A stretch of 62,746 bases of DNA from Bryobacterales bacterium (GCA_028819575.1 JAPPLB010000168.1:1-62746), one strand, 5' to 3'. Positions 16,882 to 26,196 are shown, numbered from the stretch's first letter. The notes: generated from the sequence alone by a model not told the origin. Numbers and translations are program-made.

Positions 16882-18120
16882 ATGGCGATTGAGATTGTCG
16901 TCCCCCGGCTCGGCTGGTCGATGGACAAGGGCCATTTCGGCGAGTGGCTGAAGAAAGACGGCCAGCGAGTCAGCGCCGGCGACATGGTATTCGTCCTGGA
17001 AGGTGAAAAGGCGGATCAGGAAGTAGAATCCTTTGATGCAGGCATCCTGCGCATTCCTCCCGATGCCCCCAAGCCGGGCGATGAAGTCGTGGTCGGACAG
17101 TTGCTCGCTTATCTGGTCGAAGAAGGTGAGGCTGCGCCGTTCGAAGCCGCCCGCCGCGACCCGACGCTGGAAGTACGGCCCCATGCCGCTCCCCGGCATG
17201 AGGTGCGAGTTCGAGCCGGCGAGGCCGCCACCGCAGAGTCGGCAAAGCCACAGAAAGCGCCGCGAGGCGCCATCAGCCCGCGGGCAAAGCGAGTCGCCCG
17301 TGAATTGGGCGTCGACTGGACGAGGGTTACAGGCAGCGGCCGCAACGGACGCATCCAGGAGAGTGACATCCGCAACGCGGCCGCCGCGGCGTCGAGCGGC
17401 GCGGTCGCGCAGCACGAACCCGCGGCTCCCACGGGGCAATTGACTCCGATCACCACCATCCGCCGAACCATCGCCGAGCGGATGCTGGCGGGTGTTCACC
17501 AGGCGGCGCCGGTAACGCTCACCACCAAGGCTGATGCCCGAGGCCTGGTCGACTTGCGGAGGCGCTTCACGGAAGCAGCAATCGAGGCCGGCCCCGTTCC
17601 CGGTTACACCGACTTCCTGATCAAGCTGTCAGCCCTGGCCCTGAATGAGCATCAAGAGATGAGCGGCCAATGGAGCGACGACGGTATCTTCATGCCCGAC
17701 CGATGCAACATCGGCTTTGCCGTCGACACGGATGCAGGGCTGCTGGCGCCCGTGGTTCATGACGTTCCAGGGAAAACGTTGCGGCAGATAGCGGTGGAAA
17801 CGCGTCAACTCACGAAACAAGCCCGCGAAGGCAGCTTGAAAGCCTGGCAAATGCAAGGAGGGACGTTCACGATCACGAATCTGGGTGGCTTCGGAGTCGA
17901 CACGTTCACGCCGATCATCAACCTGCCTCAGGCAGCCATTATCGGCGCGGGCCGTATCGCGGCGGAACCGGTTGTTCGGGAAAGTGAAATCGTCGCATGC
18001 GAGATGCTGCCGTTAAGCCTGACGTTCGATCATCGCGTGGTCGACGGCGCACCTGCCGCGCGGTTTCTCGACACGCTGCGGGGGTACATCGAAAACCCCG
18101 ATCCCTGCTTGCTGCCGTAG
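16882..18120 (+). CDS. Dihydrolipoamide acyltransferase, E2 component
   Basis: A 412-residue protein with the standard three parts: a lipoyl domain (1-80; lipoylated Lys43 in LEGEKADQE), a peripheral-subunit-binding domain (about 131-167, ISPRAKRVARELGVDW) and a catalytic acyltransferase domain with the HxxxDG motif HRVVDG near the C-terminus. It transfers the acyl group from the E1-bound intermediate to CoA. The joining linker is Ala/Pro/Glu-rich. It is translated directly after the fused E1. The substrate (pyruvate, acetoin or branched-chain oxoacid) cannot be fixed from sequence. Confidence 0.9.
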   Translation: MAIEIVVPRLGWSMDKGHFGEWLKKDGQRVSAGDMVFVLEGEKADQEVESFDAGILRIPPDAPKPGDEVVVGQLLAYLVEEGEAAPFEAARRDPTLEVRPHAAPRHEVRVRAGEAATAESAKPQKAPRGAISPRAKRVARELGVDWTRVTGSGRNGRIQESDIRNAAAAASSGAVAQHEPAAPTGQLTPITTIRRTIAERMLAGVHQAAPVTLTTKADARGLVDLRRRFTEAAIEAGPVPGYTDFLIKLSALALNEHQEMSGQWSDDGIFMPDRCNIGFAVDTDAGLLAPVVHDVPGKTLRQIAVETRQLTKQAREGSLKAWQMQGGTFTITNLGGFGVDTFTPIINLPQAAIIGAGRIAAEPVVRESEIVACEMLPLSLTFDHRVVDGAPAARFLDTLRGYIENPDPCLLP

Positions 18121-18147
18121 CCTCGGAGACTACCGCCTAAGAGACGT

Positions 18148-18434
18148 TAGCCTGCATTTCTCACCACGTGACGAGGCGAAGTGGGTGAGAGGGCCGTCAG
18201 GACGAGGCGCGAGCCGGGCGGAGGAAAAAGGCGCGCGCAGGCGTACTTGCCTAATCGCCTCCTTCACCATTCGGGTCAAGAAACACGGCCTTTCCGGTTC
18301 ACTGGCCGTCATACATTTCTTCTGGAGCGTATCAGGCCCCCTCCCATGGTTTTCACGAATCACGAGACACGAAACACGAATCACGGCCTTTTATTCGCGT
18401 GCTTCGACCACCGGGTGGTGAGAAATGCAGGCTA
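18148..18434 (+). repeat. E1 longest complete copy (A, B-part, D, C modules)
   Basis: 287 bases with intact ends TAGCCTGCATTTCTCACC and GGTGAGAAATGCAGGCTA. It holds the A module, a short B remnant, a D module (CATACATTTCTTCTGGAGCG) and four to five heptamers (about 18355-18387). It separates the convergent E2 and isomerase-like genes, and its right-hand CTA is the isomerase-like gene's stop codon. Confidence 0.92.
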
Positions 18435-19268
18435 GCTCCGTTGCCCGTCGAGTACGCCGCGCATGTAAGCGAACGATTCGGCCATGCCGGCCTGGGGTGC
18501 ATTGGGGTTGATTTCATACTCCAGTCCGACGACGCCCTGGTAGTTCATTTTCTTGAGCGCCGCGAAGACCCGCGCGACCGGCAGCTTGCCCTTGCCGACC
18601 TCGACCTGACTGCCTCTGTCCGCGAAGTTCGTGAGATCCTTCATGTGGATGTCATGGAGACGGTCGCCGGCCATCTCGATCTCTTCGACGACGTCGACGC
18701 CAGTCCGCGAAGCGTGACCGAGATCGAGACAAAGCCCCATGCGCGGACCCATGTTCTTGACCCGCTTGAGGACGCTGGCGCCGTTGGGGTAGTACTCGTC
18801 CTCGGGGCCGTGGTTGTGGATCGCGATCTTGAGATCGAACTTTTCGGCATACTTCTCGACGTAGCCGAGATTGTTGTGGGTTGGCGCGCAAACAACCGTG
18901 GAAAAGCCCGCGTTCTTGGCGTACTCGAGGTGAAATCGGACGTAATCTTCGTCGTCTTCACCAAGGCCGATATTGCCGCCGGAAACGATCGTCAACCCGG
19001 CGTCTTCAAATTCCTTGCGTGCCGCCGACAGATCTTCTTTCGACAGGTAATACGGCATGTGGAACGACTTGACGTTGACGTACTTGATGCCGAGGTCCTT
19101 GACGATCGCGATCGCTTGCGAGCGGCTGAACTTGCGCAGCGAATACGTTGCCACGGCCAGCCGAACGTCGCCCCAGTAGTGGTTGCCGGCAGCGGCCGCC
19201 GGAAGCGCCGGGGAAGCGGCCAGAGCGGTCGCTCCGGCAATGAAGTTGCGTCGGGTGCTCGTTGTCAT
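18432..19268 (-). CDS. Secreted sugar phosphate isomerase/epimerase-like TIM barrel
   Basis: A 278-residue AP-endonuclease-2/xylose-isomerase-like barrel. An N-terminal Tat-type signal (TRRNFIAGATALAASPALP) points to export. Likely metal ligands are in NHGPEDEY, CLDLGHA, HMKD and GLEYE. Members epimerise or isomerise free sugars or inositols; the substrate is unknown. Its ATG overlaps the stop of the upstream sialidase-like gene (ATGA). The stop TAG is formed by E1. Confidence 0.8.
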   Translation of the reverse strand: MTTSTRRNFIAGATALAASPALPAAAAGNHYWGDVRLAVATYSLRKFSRSQAIAIVKDLGIKYVNVKSFHMPYYLSKEDLSAARKEFEDAGLTIVSGGNIGLGEDDEDYVRFHLEYAKNAGFSTVVCAPTHNNLGYVEKYAEKFDLKIAIHNHGPEDEYYPNGASVLKRVKNMGPRMGLCLDLGHASRTGVDVVEEIEMAGDRLHDIHMKDLTNFADRGSQVEVGKGKLPVARVFAALKKMNYQGVVGLEYEINPNAPQAGMAESFAYMRGVLDGQRS

Positions 19269-20434
19269 GGTGCGGTTCCTTCCGAACTAAGAATAACTTG
19301 CCGGGCCAGGCCTTGGCCCTTGCCGGGGTCCCAGATCGTGCCACCGATGAACCGTTCGGCATTGGGCGCGTTGTTGTAGTAGTACACGGTCACAAGCTTC
19401 CCGTCGGTCCGTTGCACCGTGCGGGGATAACCCAAATCCCAATTGCCGCCGTCTGCGCGCAGCACGATCGGGTCGCTCCAGGTTTCTCCGTTGTCACTGC
19501 TGAGCTTGGCGCGGATGCCGTAGGGCTCGGCCCGATAACCGTAGACGAGCGCCAGGCGGCCATCCTCGAGTTTCGTGAGGCTGGGTGGATTGCCGCGGCC
19601 GGTGTCGGGTACGGGGATGTTCTTGAACGTCCACCAGCGCCCGGCATCGTCGGAACGCCAAGCCTCGATCCAATGGCGCCGGCGGAACACGGTGAGGATG
19701 GTATTTTTTGCCAGCCGCACCGAAGCGGGCATGATGGCATAGTCGCGCCCGGGCGGCTGCGGCCCGATATAGGCCAGCATCTGCCAACTCCTGCCGCCGT
19801 CTCTCGTGCGGACGCACACCGGGCGTCCCTCGCGGGCATTCGGCTTGGACACGGTCACGAAAGCGGTCAGATCGTGCTTGCCGTTGATCAGGTAGTCCGT
19901 GCGCGCCGCCACGCCGGCTTCTTCAAAATCAGGAAACTTGAAGGGTCCGTTCCAGGTCTTGCAGCGGTCGTAGGAGTAGTAGAAGCGGGACGGCCCATTC
20001 TGATGGCTCGCCATGCGGATGGTCATGGCGAAATCCGGGTGAGTGAAGTCGATGGCCAGGGTGCAGTCGACGGCAGGCTTCCCACCAGGTTCCGTAGGAA
20101 CATTGGCCATCTTGGTTTCCGGCGGCGGAAGCAGGCTCTCGGGCTTTTCGATGGACCAGGTCTCGCCTCCATCGAGGCTTCGCGCCAGGAGGTGTTCTGC
20201 GGGCCGCGTGTAGTCGATCGCGTGGCTACGCTCGCTGTACTTGTAGTGGCCGGCCTCGAAGCCGACGACGATTTCATCCCCCCACGACCAGATGCCGTGA
20301 TTCGCCGGCCAGCCGCCAAAACGGCCCGCCTGCTTGTAAACGATGACGTTCTGGGTCGCATGGGCGTGATGATCGGCGAAGGCAGCGGAAACGAAGGTTA
20401 GCGTCAGGACGACAGGTGTGAACAAGGCTCTCAT
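19265..20434 (-). CDS. Sialidase-like (BNR/Asp-box) exported protein
   Basis: A 389-residue six-bladed propeller protein. Asp-box motifs include SLDGGETW, RDGGRSW and SSDNGETW, with degenerate ones at SYDRCKTW and SDDAGRWW. MRALFTPVVLTLTFVSAAFA is a signal peptide, favouring the start at 20434 over 20452. The family contains sialidases and other glycosidases, but many members are non-catalytic; the Arg triad was not confirmed. It is co-transcribed with the isomerase-like gene, suggesting handling of an external glycan. Confidence 0.75.
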   Translation of the reverse strand: MRALFTPVVLTLTFVSAAFADHHAHATQNVIVYKQAGRFGGWPANHGIWSWGDEIVVGFEAGHYKYSERSHAIDYTRPAEHLLARSLDGGETWSIEKPESLLPPPETKMANVPTEPGGKPAVDCTLAIDFTHPDFAMTIRMASHQNGPSRFYYSYDRCKTWNGPFKFPDFEEAGVAARTDYLINGKHDLTAFVTVSKPNAREGRPVCVRTRDGGRSWQMLAYIGPQPPGRDYAIMPASVRLAKNTILTVFRRRHWIEAWRSDDAGRWWTFKNIPVPDTGRGNPPSLTKLEDGRLALVYGYRAEPYGIRAKLSSDNGETWSDPIVLRADGGNWDLGYPRTVQRTDGKLVTVYYYNNAPNAERFIGGTIWDPGKGQGLARQVILSSEGTAP

Positions 20435-20578
20435 ACCGATCTGGAAGAGCACGCAGGGAGAAGGCCCGGATTCATCCTAGCAATGTTGCCGGAACGCGGA
20501 TCAAGACGGCCCGCGCCTCGTTGGTCTTGTGCCGTCTCTGCCTTCTCCCCAGGCGTTGGCCGCTGCTACGGAGGGCCG

Positions 20579-22495
20579 TCACCAGATGTAGTCCTTAGCG
20601 ACAGCGCGTTTGTCCTGTCCGTCGAGGACGTGCATGACCCTGATCTTCTTCAGGGCCACGGGAGAGAGCTGGCCGATGGGGATGTAGATGATCTTCAAGC
20701 CCATACGGGCGGCAATACTGCGGAAGATGGAGCGGGGTGGCTTCGCCGCAACATAGACAACGAGCTTTTCGATTGAATAGTCGAGCGCGGCGAGCAGCAG
20801 GAGTTCCGGCTTGGACTCGGCGAACAGGTAATCCGGGTCAGTCCAGACCTCCATCATACGGCGAGAGGGAAGGTTGAGGAGAAGCCCACCGTATTCGGAG
20901 CGGCCGATGCCGGGGCCGACGATATTCTCGAACGGGTCGGTGGCGTAAAAGGCCATGTCCGATTCGTTCTGATGCTCGCCGAGCCAAGTCTTGCAGTAGG
21001 AGTAGCGATTGTCCCGGTCTTCGTCGAAGATGAGCACCACCGCGCCGACCTCGCCCGAGACGCGTTGCCAGGAGCGCACGTAGATCTTCTTCTCGTGCCA
21101 GTTGCGGAGTGTTTCGCGGAGGTCGATGCCGTCGAGCAATGAGGTGGTGAACGGCTCGGTGTGGGAGCGCTCTTCCGAGAGGATGCTCTTGCCTTTCTTC
21201 TTGAGGAAGTGGCCGTAGTTTTCGATAACGAGATCTTCGGGCGGATAGGAGCAGATCGAAAAGCCGGCCCATCGCTCGCGCCATTCACCGGGCGTCTTTT
21301 CGCCCTTGCGCCCCTTGAGCCCGGTCGGGCGCATGCCGGCCTTCCTCCGAGGGAGACGGCGGCGGATACGAATGCGGCGGGTGTCAAGCCACATCTGCTC
21401 CCCCGAGAGCTTGACGGTCATCAGATCGGTGGCAGTCTTCTGGTGGGCATAAGCTCCGGCCATCTCCCACATCTCCCAGGCCATGTTGTCGTCTATGGTG
21501 GACCGTGCGGCGACGGTCAGCTCGAACAGGCCGCCGAGGAGTTGTCCCTGCGTCATGGCGAGATTGCGGGCGTAGCGGCTCCAAAGCCGCCGCTGCCACA
21601 GACCAACCGATTCGCCGGTGTTCTTCTCGTAGATGCGTTGCGCTTCACGGAAGAGGCGGAGGTGAAGCCGCTGGCGGTCGAGCGGTTCTTGGGAGCCACG
21701 GGCAACGGCGCCTTGCTTCGGGTCTTCGGCAGGAACACCGATGAGAGAAAAGCCGCGCACCTGTTTCGTTTCGATGGGCGGCCGGTCGGGAGCCGGCGGC
21801 CGGCCGTGACGCCTCGCTTCGTAGATGCTTTGCAGAAACGGCATCTCGGTGAGCACCTCGGTGAGGCATTCGGGGTGGAGATTGAGAAGCCGAACTCCCT
21901 TGCGCCTGACCTTGCGCAGCGGACGGGCCTGCGGGCGCTCCATCGCTTCGAGCAGAGGGTCGAGAAGTTTCAGCGCAACGACGACGAGCGTATCGGCTTC
22001 GAGGTCGATGGCCTGGAGTTGTGACGCCAGCGCTTCAGCGTGAACAGTGAGGCTGGCTTTCCGCTCACGGGAGCTCTTGCGATAAGACGCGATGTACTGC
22101 GGAAAACCGATGCGCTCGACAGCGTAGGAATCGGGATAGGCATCTATCGCGCAGGATCGCTCGGCAACATCAGGATCGAGAAAAACGGTCTTGGCGTTGA
22201 CCTCCCTTGCGGTTCGCAGTGCCTCGACAAAAGGATCGGCGGGCTCGACCGTTTCGTAGACCGCCCGGTCGGCTCCTTCGTCGTCGTAGATGATGGCGGA
22301 AAGCTCAGGCAGCCGCTCGATGGCCCGTTCGTAGCAGGATGAGAGAGTGATGGGAAGGTCGATGGCGACGAATTGCGGCTTTGCGTTCAGGATCTGCTGG
22401 CGGACGTGGCAAGCGAACTCAAGCCGGCCCGGCACAACCGGGAGGTAGCGTATGGGACCGCGGCGCTGATCGGAGAGATCACTTGCCGGGGACAT
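20579..22495 (-). CDS. Large protein of unknown function paired with MoxR ATPase
   Basis: 638 residues, soluble, with no signal peptide. The first 200 residues (LPVVPGRLEFACHVRQQILNA, then FVAIDLPITL) loosely recall ChaN/TraB/EreA-type domains (tentative). The middle is Arg/Glu-rich and helical; the C-terminal 250 residues contain VGAVVLIFDEDRD, FYATDPFENIVGPGIG and YIPIGQLSPVALKKI. It overlaps the end of the AAA+ gene by 17 bases, so the two products are almost certainly made together. MoxR ATPases usually act as chaperones for a partner encoded beside them; here the partner is not a von Willebrand A protein. I do not recognise the family. Confidence 0.7.
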   Translation of the reverse strand: MSPASDLSDQRRGPIRYLPVVPGRLEFACHVRQQILNAKPQFVAIDLPITLSSCYERAIERLPELSAIIYDDEGADRAVYETVEPADPFVEALRTAREVNAKTVFLDPDVAERSCAIDAYPDSYAVERIGFPQYIASYRKSSRERKASLTVHAEALASQLQAIDLEADTLVVVALKLLDPLLEAMERPQARPLRKVRRKGVRLLNLHPECLTEVLTEMPFLQSIYEARRHGRPPAPDRPPIETKQVRGFSLIGVPAEDPKQGAVARGSQEPLDRQRLHLRLFREAQRIYEKNTGESVGLWQRRLWSRYARNLAMTQGQLLGGLFELTVAARSTIDDNMAWEMWEMAGAYAHQKTATDLMTVKLSGEQMWLDTRRIRIRRRLPRRKAGMRPTGLKGRKGEKTPGEWRERWAGFSICSYPPEDLVIENYGHFLKKKGKSILSEERSHTEPFTTSLLDGIDLRETLRNWHEKKIYVRSWQRVSGEVGAVVLIFDEDRDNRYSYCKTWLGEHQNESDMAFYATDPFENIVGPGIGRSEYGGLLLNLPSRRMMEVWTDPDYLFAESKPELLLLAALDYSIEKLVVYVAAKPPRSIFRSIAARMGLKIIYIPIGQLSPVALKKIRVMHVLDGQDKRAVAKDYIW

Positions 22496-23330
22496 AGCGG
22501 AGCGCCTCTTGCCCCAGCGTCTGCAGGATCGCGGTGTGCAGACACTTGTCCTGGGTGGCGCCGTTGCCGGAGGACCGGAGCTTCATGGCGAAGCGGCCGA
22601 TGTTGATGCCGTCGCGGGAGGTGTACCGCTCGTCGGCGACGTGGGCCGCCTGGAGGAAATCCGTAACGTAGTCGAGAACCGCGTCATCGGCAAAGGGCAG
22701 GTTCTCGGTGAGAATGGCCTTCTCTTCATCCCGCTCTGGGAAATCGACCATGATCTGCGGTTGCAGACGGGAGTGGATGTACTCGGGCAGCTCGAACGTG
22801 GAAGCATCATCGTTCATCGTGGCGGTCATGCGGAAGCCACGATGAGCATGAATCTTGATGCCGGCAATGATGGATTCTACGTAACGGCGATTATCGAGCA
22901 GGGGCGCGAGCGATGCCCAGCTTTTTTCGCTCATGCGGTTGCCTTCGTCGAGAATGCAGACGCCGCCTCGGATCATGGCTGTCACGAGCGGCGAGGCGAC
23001 ATAGCGAAGACGGCCTTCGCCTTCGATGACCGGCGTGATCAGCAGGTCTTCCGGTCGAGTGTCGAGCGTCGCCTGCATGATATAGACGTCGCGGCTCATC
23101 TTCTTGGCCGTGGCGTAGGCGAGGGTCGTCTTCCCGACGCCGGGCTTGCCGAGCAGCCGCGGCGTCATGGGTACGTCGTGCTCATGGATGGTGAGCCAAG
23201 CCGCCTGAAGCTGGCGCACCAACTCCTCCTGTCCGACCCATCTGACAGGAATCTCATCGGGATGAGCGAGATACAGAGTCACGCCTTCCACATCAACGGT
23301 GCGGCCTGTGCCCGAGTAGGCGGAACTCAT
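22479..23330 (-). CDS. MoxR-type AAA+ ATPase
   Basis: A 283-residue AAA+ protein. Walker A is GKPGVGKTT, Walker B is GVCILDEGNR, sensor 1 follows in MTATMNDD, and the arginine-finger region is EYIHSRLQP. A second ATG 27 bases upstream (23357) would add nine residues. Neither has a Shine-Dalgarno; TAGAAT ends seven bases before the ATG at 23330. It divides its upstream region with the divergent zinc-ribbon gene and overlaps the large unknown gene downstream. Its likely role is ATP-driven remodelling of that partner or its substrate. Confidence 0.85.
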   Translation of the reverse strand: MSSAYSGTGRTVDVEGVTLYLAHPDEIPVRWVGQEELVRQLQAAWLTIHEHDVPMTPRLLGKPGVGKTTLAYATAKKMSRDVYIMQATLDTRPEDLLITPVIEGEGRLRYVASPLVTAMIRGGVCILDEGNRMSEKSWASLAPLLDNRRYVESIIAGIKIHAHRGFRMTATMNDDASTFELPEYIHSRLQPQIMVDFPERDEEKAILTENLPFADDAVLDYVTDFLQAAHVADERYTSRDGINIGRFAMKLRSSGNGATQDKCLHTAILQTLGQEALRYVPGK

Positions 23331-23476
23331 GTTGACTATTCTATCGTTGCGGAACAAGCATGAATAAGCAGGCCGCAGCTTGCGGATGGATCTGCACGGC
23401 GGCTTGCCCGAGAAGTGGTGGCCGAGCCTGAAACGATGTTTGATATACTCGATTTCGTCCCGCGCGACGCTGACTC

Positions 23477-23767
23477 ATGCCCGAAGCTGAAACAACGACC
23501 GAGGTTGTTGCCCCCCCTGACCCGAATCTGATTTCCACCCTCTCCGACGGAACGAAAGTAAAGAAGAGAAAACTCCGTCAGCGAGCTTGCAACGAGCCTC
23601 TGAAGAAGAAGATCTGCGCAGGCCACCTCAAGCGTTGGTATGAGTTTCCCGGTGAAGTGCAAGGGATGTTGGATGTCGGCAACGAAGTTTATCGTTGCGA
23701 GCGCTGTCAAACCCTGTATCTCCCGAACGATGAAGAAGTCCCCCGCACGGGCACCCTGGCCTTCTGA
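23477..23767 (+). CDS. Small zinc-ribbon-like protein
   Basis: 96 residues. Candidate zinc ligands are RAC (about 38), KICAGHLKRW (about 46) and the pair YRCERC (about 73-76). The middle is Lys/Arg-rich. A TATACT box is present at 23444-23449. It is divergent from the MoxR gene with about 146 bases between starts, an arrangement that often marks shared regulation. No family was recognised; a regulator or nucleic-acid-binding role is possible but unproven. Confidence 0.6.
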   Translation: MPEAETTTEVVAPPDPNLISTLSDGTKVKKRKLRQRACNEPLKKKICAGHLKRWYEFPGEVQGMLDVGNEVYRCERCQTLYLPNDEEVPRTGTLAF

Positions 23768-24139
23768 AATAGCGGCTGTACACGATTGGGCAGGAGTCCG
23801 AGGGTGATGGCCACGCTTCTGGTCGGATCGGGTTCGAAAGAGTGCGGCTCTCGAACCGGCCGCTCCAGAGGATCGGCACGGCCATACGACCCCACCGTTC
23901 TCTTCGGCGCTGTCCGCGGCTGCATGTTCCTGCCGAAGAGGCCGTTCGAGGTATCGGTAAAACCTCCTCTCTATTGACTTCCCCGCAGGGAGGCCGCTAA
24001 GGTCGCCAGTGATATTCATGCTGACCGTTAGTACTTTCGTCCCGGGCCGGCCTGAAACATCCCCAGATCAAACGGCGTTTATACAGGGCCCGGATGTTTC
24101 CCGCTTGCATGATCCGCACACGGAGGAGGAAACACTGAC
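23768..24139. other. Intergenic region, no feature recognised
   Basis: About 370 bases without a gene, repeat or clear hairpin. The last 20 bases carry the Shine-Dalgarno of the phosphatase gene. Confidence 0.5.
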
Positions 24140-25447
24140 CTGACAATATCCGACGATCTTCAAGCCAGGCTGGACCGACTCGAAGCGGAAAACGCCGGAC
24201 TGCGGCGAGCTGTCGAGGAGTTGTCGATTCTCAATGAGGTCGCCACGGCGGTATCCTCGGCCTCGTCGCTGAACGCGGTCATCGATCTGGTGGTCCGGAA
24301 GTGCGTCAAACACCTTCGTGTCGAGCAGGCGGCCGTTCTCATGTTGAGCGGCCAGGATGAAGCCGCCGCTTTGCGCACGATGGTTCGCAAAGTCGAGACG
24401 GACATGCAGAGAAATCCCTTTCGACTGAGTGATCAGGTCGTCGGTTGGATCATCAAGAACCAGGCGCCGCTCGTCATCAACGACGTTGCAACAGACGATC
24501 GTTTTCGAGCCCCCATACGGCAGACTGACGGCGTCGTTCACTCGCTGCTGTGCGTTCCGCTGCGACTCAAAGGCCGTTTGATCGGTGCCCTCAGCGTATT
24601 CAACAAACGAGGAAAAGAGGGTTTCACCGAGAGTGATCAACGACTTCTCGCGATTATTGCAGCCCAGTCAGCGCAAGTGATCGAGAACGCGCGTCTCGGC
24701 GAGGAGGAAAAGGCGCTTCAGCTCATGCAGCAAGAACTGAAGATGGCCCACGACATTCAGAACAAGCTGCTGCCGACAAAACCGCCGGCGATTCCCGGCT
24801 TCCGGATCGCGGGACGTTCGCTCGCCGCTCGCAATGTGGGCGGCGACTACTACGACTACTATCCAGCAGGGGACTGCTATGCGATCTGCCTGGGCGATGT
24901 CTCGGGCAAAGGCATGCCGGCAGCGCTGTTGATGGCTTGCACGCAAGCTACGGTGCGTGGACAGACACTCGTCGAGTCGTCCGCCGCCCGGTGTATCGAG
25001 CGATCGAACAAACTGCTGTATCAAATCACCGACTCCGACAAGTTCGTCACATTGTTCTTCGCCCTGCTGGATCCGGAAGGCCGCCGTCTCCACTACACCA
25101 ATGCCGGACACAATCCGCCGATTCTGCTCTCCGACAAGCAAGTGCAGCCCCTTGATGTGGGTGGACCGGTGTTGAGCATCCTGGCATCGATCCCGTATCA
25201 GCAGGCGCACCTGGATCTTCACTCGGGCGATCTTCTTGTGATCTACTCCGACGGCTTCTCGGAGGCGATGAACCGCCGCTTCGAAGAGTTCGGCGAAGAA
25301 CGCTTATTGGAAGTAATTACGGCGGCTCGCGATTTGGAATTATCTCCGGAGGAGGTGATCGAGCGATCGTTCGAAGCCGTCAGGCAGCACTCAGGCGGCG
25401 CCCCTCAGACGGATGACATGACGATGGTGGCGCTGAAGGTGGAGTGA
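24140..25447 (+). CDS. RsbU-type GAF/PP2C serine phosphatase
   Basis: A 435-residue protein if started at CTG 24140. GGAGGAGGA (24122-24130) lies nine bases upstream, the frame is open back to a stop at 24110, and the extra residues (DDLQARLDRLEAENAGLRRAVEELS) form a coiled coil typical of the family. The first conventional start in the supplied frame is TTG 24221. A GAF domain (about residues 30-185) precedes a SpoIIE/PP2C domain with metal sites GGDYYDYY, LGDVSGKGMPAALLMA, YSDGFSEAM and TDDMTM. Such enzymes dephosphorylate anti-sigma-factor antagonists. No partner-switch partner is adjacent. Confidence 0.85.
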   Translation: MTISDDLQARLDRLEAENAGLRRAVEELSILNEVATAVSSASSLNAVIDLVVRKCVKHLRVEQAAVLMLSGQDEAAALRTMVRKVETDMQRNPFRLSDQVVGWIIKNQAPLVINDVATDDRFRAPIRQTDGVVHSLLCVPLRLKGRLIGALSVFNKRGKEGFTESDQRLLAIIAAQSAQVIENARLGEEEKALQLMQQELKMAHDIQNKLLPTKPPAIPGFRIAGRSLAARNVGGDYYDYYPAGDCYAICLGDVSGKGMPAALLMACTQATVRGQTLVESSAARCIERSNKLLYQITDSDKFVTLFFALLDPEGRRLHYTNAGHNPPILLSDKQVQPLDVGGPVLSILASIPYQQAHLDLHSGDLLVIYSDGFSEAMNRRFEEFGEERLLEVITAARDLELSPEEVIERSFEAVRQHSGGAPQTDDMTMVALKVE

Positions 25448-25623
25448 GGGGCGCTGCGTGCTGCGAGGAGTCTCCACCCGCTGTCATCCAGCGGTTGCGA
25501 CGGCCTGGAATCAAGGGGCGTGAGCCGGATTGAAGCCGCCACCTTCGCTGTTGTGCTTGGGAGCGCCGCCGTTGATCCCGATTCAAAATACCTGGTGAGA
25601 CAGTTCGCAGAACACTCCGGGCC

Positions 25624-25635
25624 GAATGCAGGCTA
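25624..25635 (+). repeat. E1 terminal remnant at a stop codon
   Basis: GAATGCAGGCTA is all that remains of an E1 right end. Its CTA is the methyltransferase stop codon TAG. It lies between two convergent genes, where complete E1 copies are found elsewhere. Confidence 0.55.
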
Positions 25636-26196
25636 GTGCTTACCGATCTCGTAGAGGTAGATCGTATGATCTCTTCCCTGCCCTGTCAGCTTCTCGGTTT
25701 TGACCGGTTTCCAGCCCTCGATGCGAAAATCATGCGAAACCACACGCGAACCCTCTTGCAGACCTTGCTCTAGGTTGGGCCGGAGTTTCTTGTTCGAAGT
25801 CCACAGCAGATAGAGCGTCACGACAGAGGCGGGTGAAAGGTCTACTTGCATCAGGTCCTGCTGCAGGATCCGGGCATGATCATCCAACTCGAGTTCCTTG
25901 ATCCGAGCGCGTGCCTGATCAACCAACTTCCCGTCAATCTCGACGCCCACGGCCTGGGCGCCGAACTGACGGGCCGCCATGACAACGATGCGGCCGTCTC
26001 CCGAGCCCAGATCATAGACGGTATCTTGCTCGGTGACATCGGCCAAGGTCAACATCCGCTCGACAACCGGCGGCGGAGAGGGGACGTACGGAGCGAGCCG
26101 ATTCACGCCGAAACTTGTGCCTTGGGCCAAGACAGCGGGGACAATACAGACAAGAAGAAATGCCGAAGCGAATCGCACGGGAAACCAAGCCTTCAT
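25633..26196 (-). CDS. Exported class I SAM-dependent methyltransferase
   Basis: A 187-residue protein. A signal peptide (MKAWFPVRFASAFLLVCIVP to VLAQG) is followed by a Rossmann methyltransferase fold with motif I VYDLGSGDGRIVV, acidic VEID and DLMQVDLSPASVV. An extended start at 26238 adds a stretch before the signal and is unlikely. A periplasmic address is odd because SAM is made in the cytoplasm; the signal could instead be an anchor. The nearest analogues are small lysine-methyltransferase-like proteins, but no substrate can be named. Confidence 0.78.
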   Translation of the reverse strand: MKAWFPVRFASAFLLVCIVPAVLAQGTSFGVNRLAPYVPSPPPVVERMLTLADVTEQDTVYDLGSGDGRIVVMAARQFGAQAVGVEIDGKLVDQARARIKELELDDHARILQQDLMQVDLSPASVVTLYLLWTSNKKLRPNLEQGLQEGSRVVSHDFRIEGWKPVKTEKLTGQGRDHTIYLYEIGKH

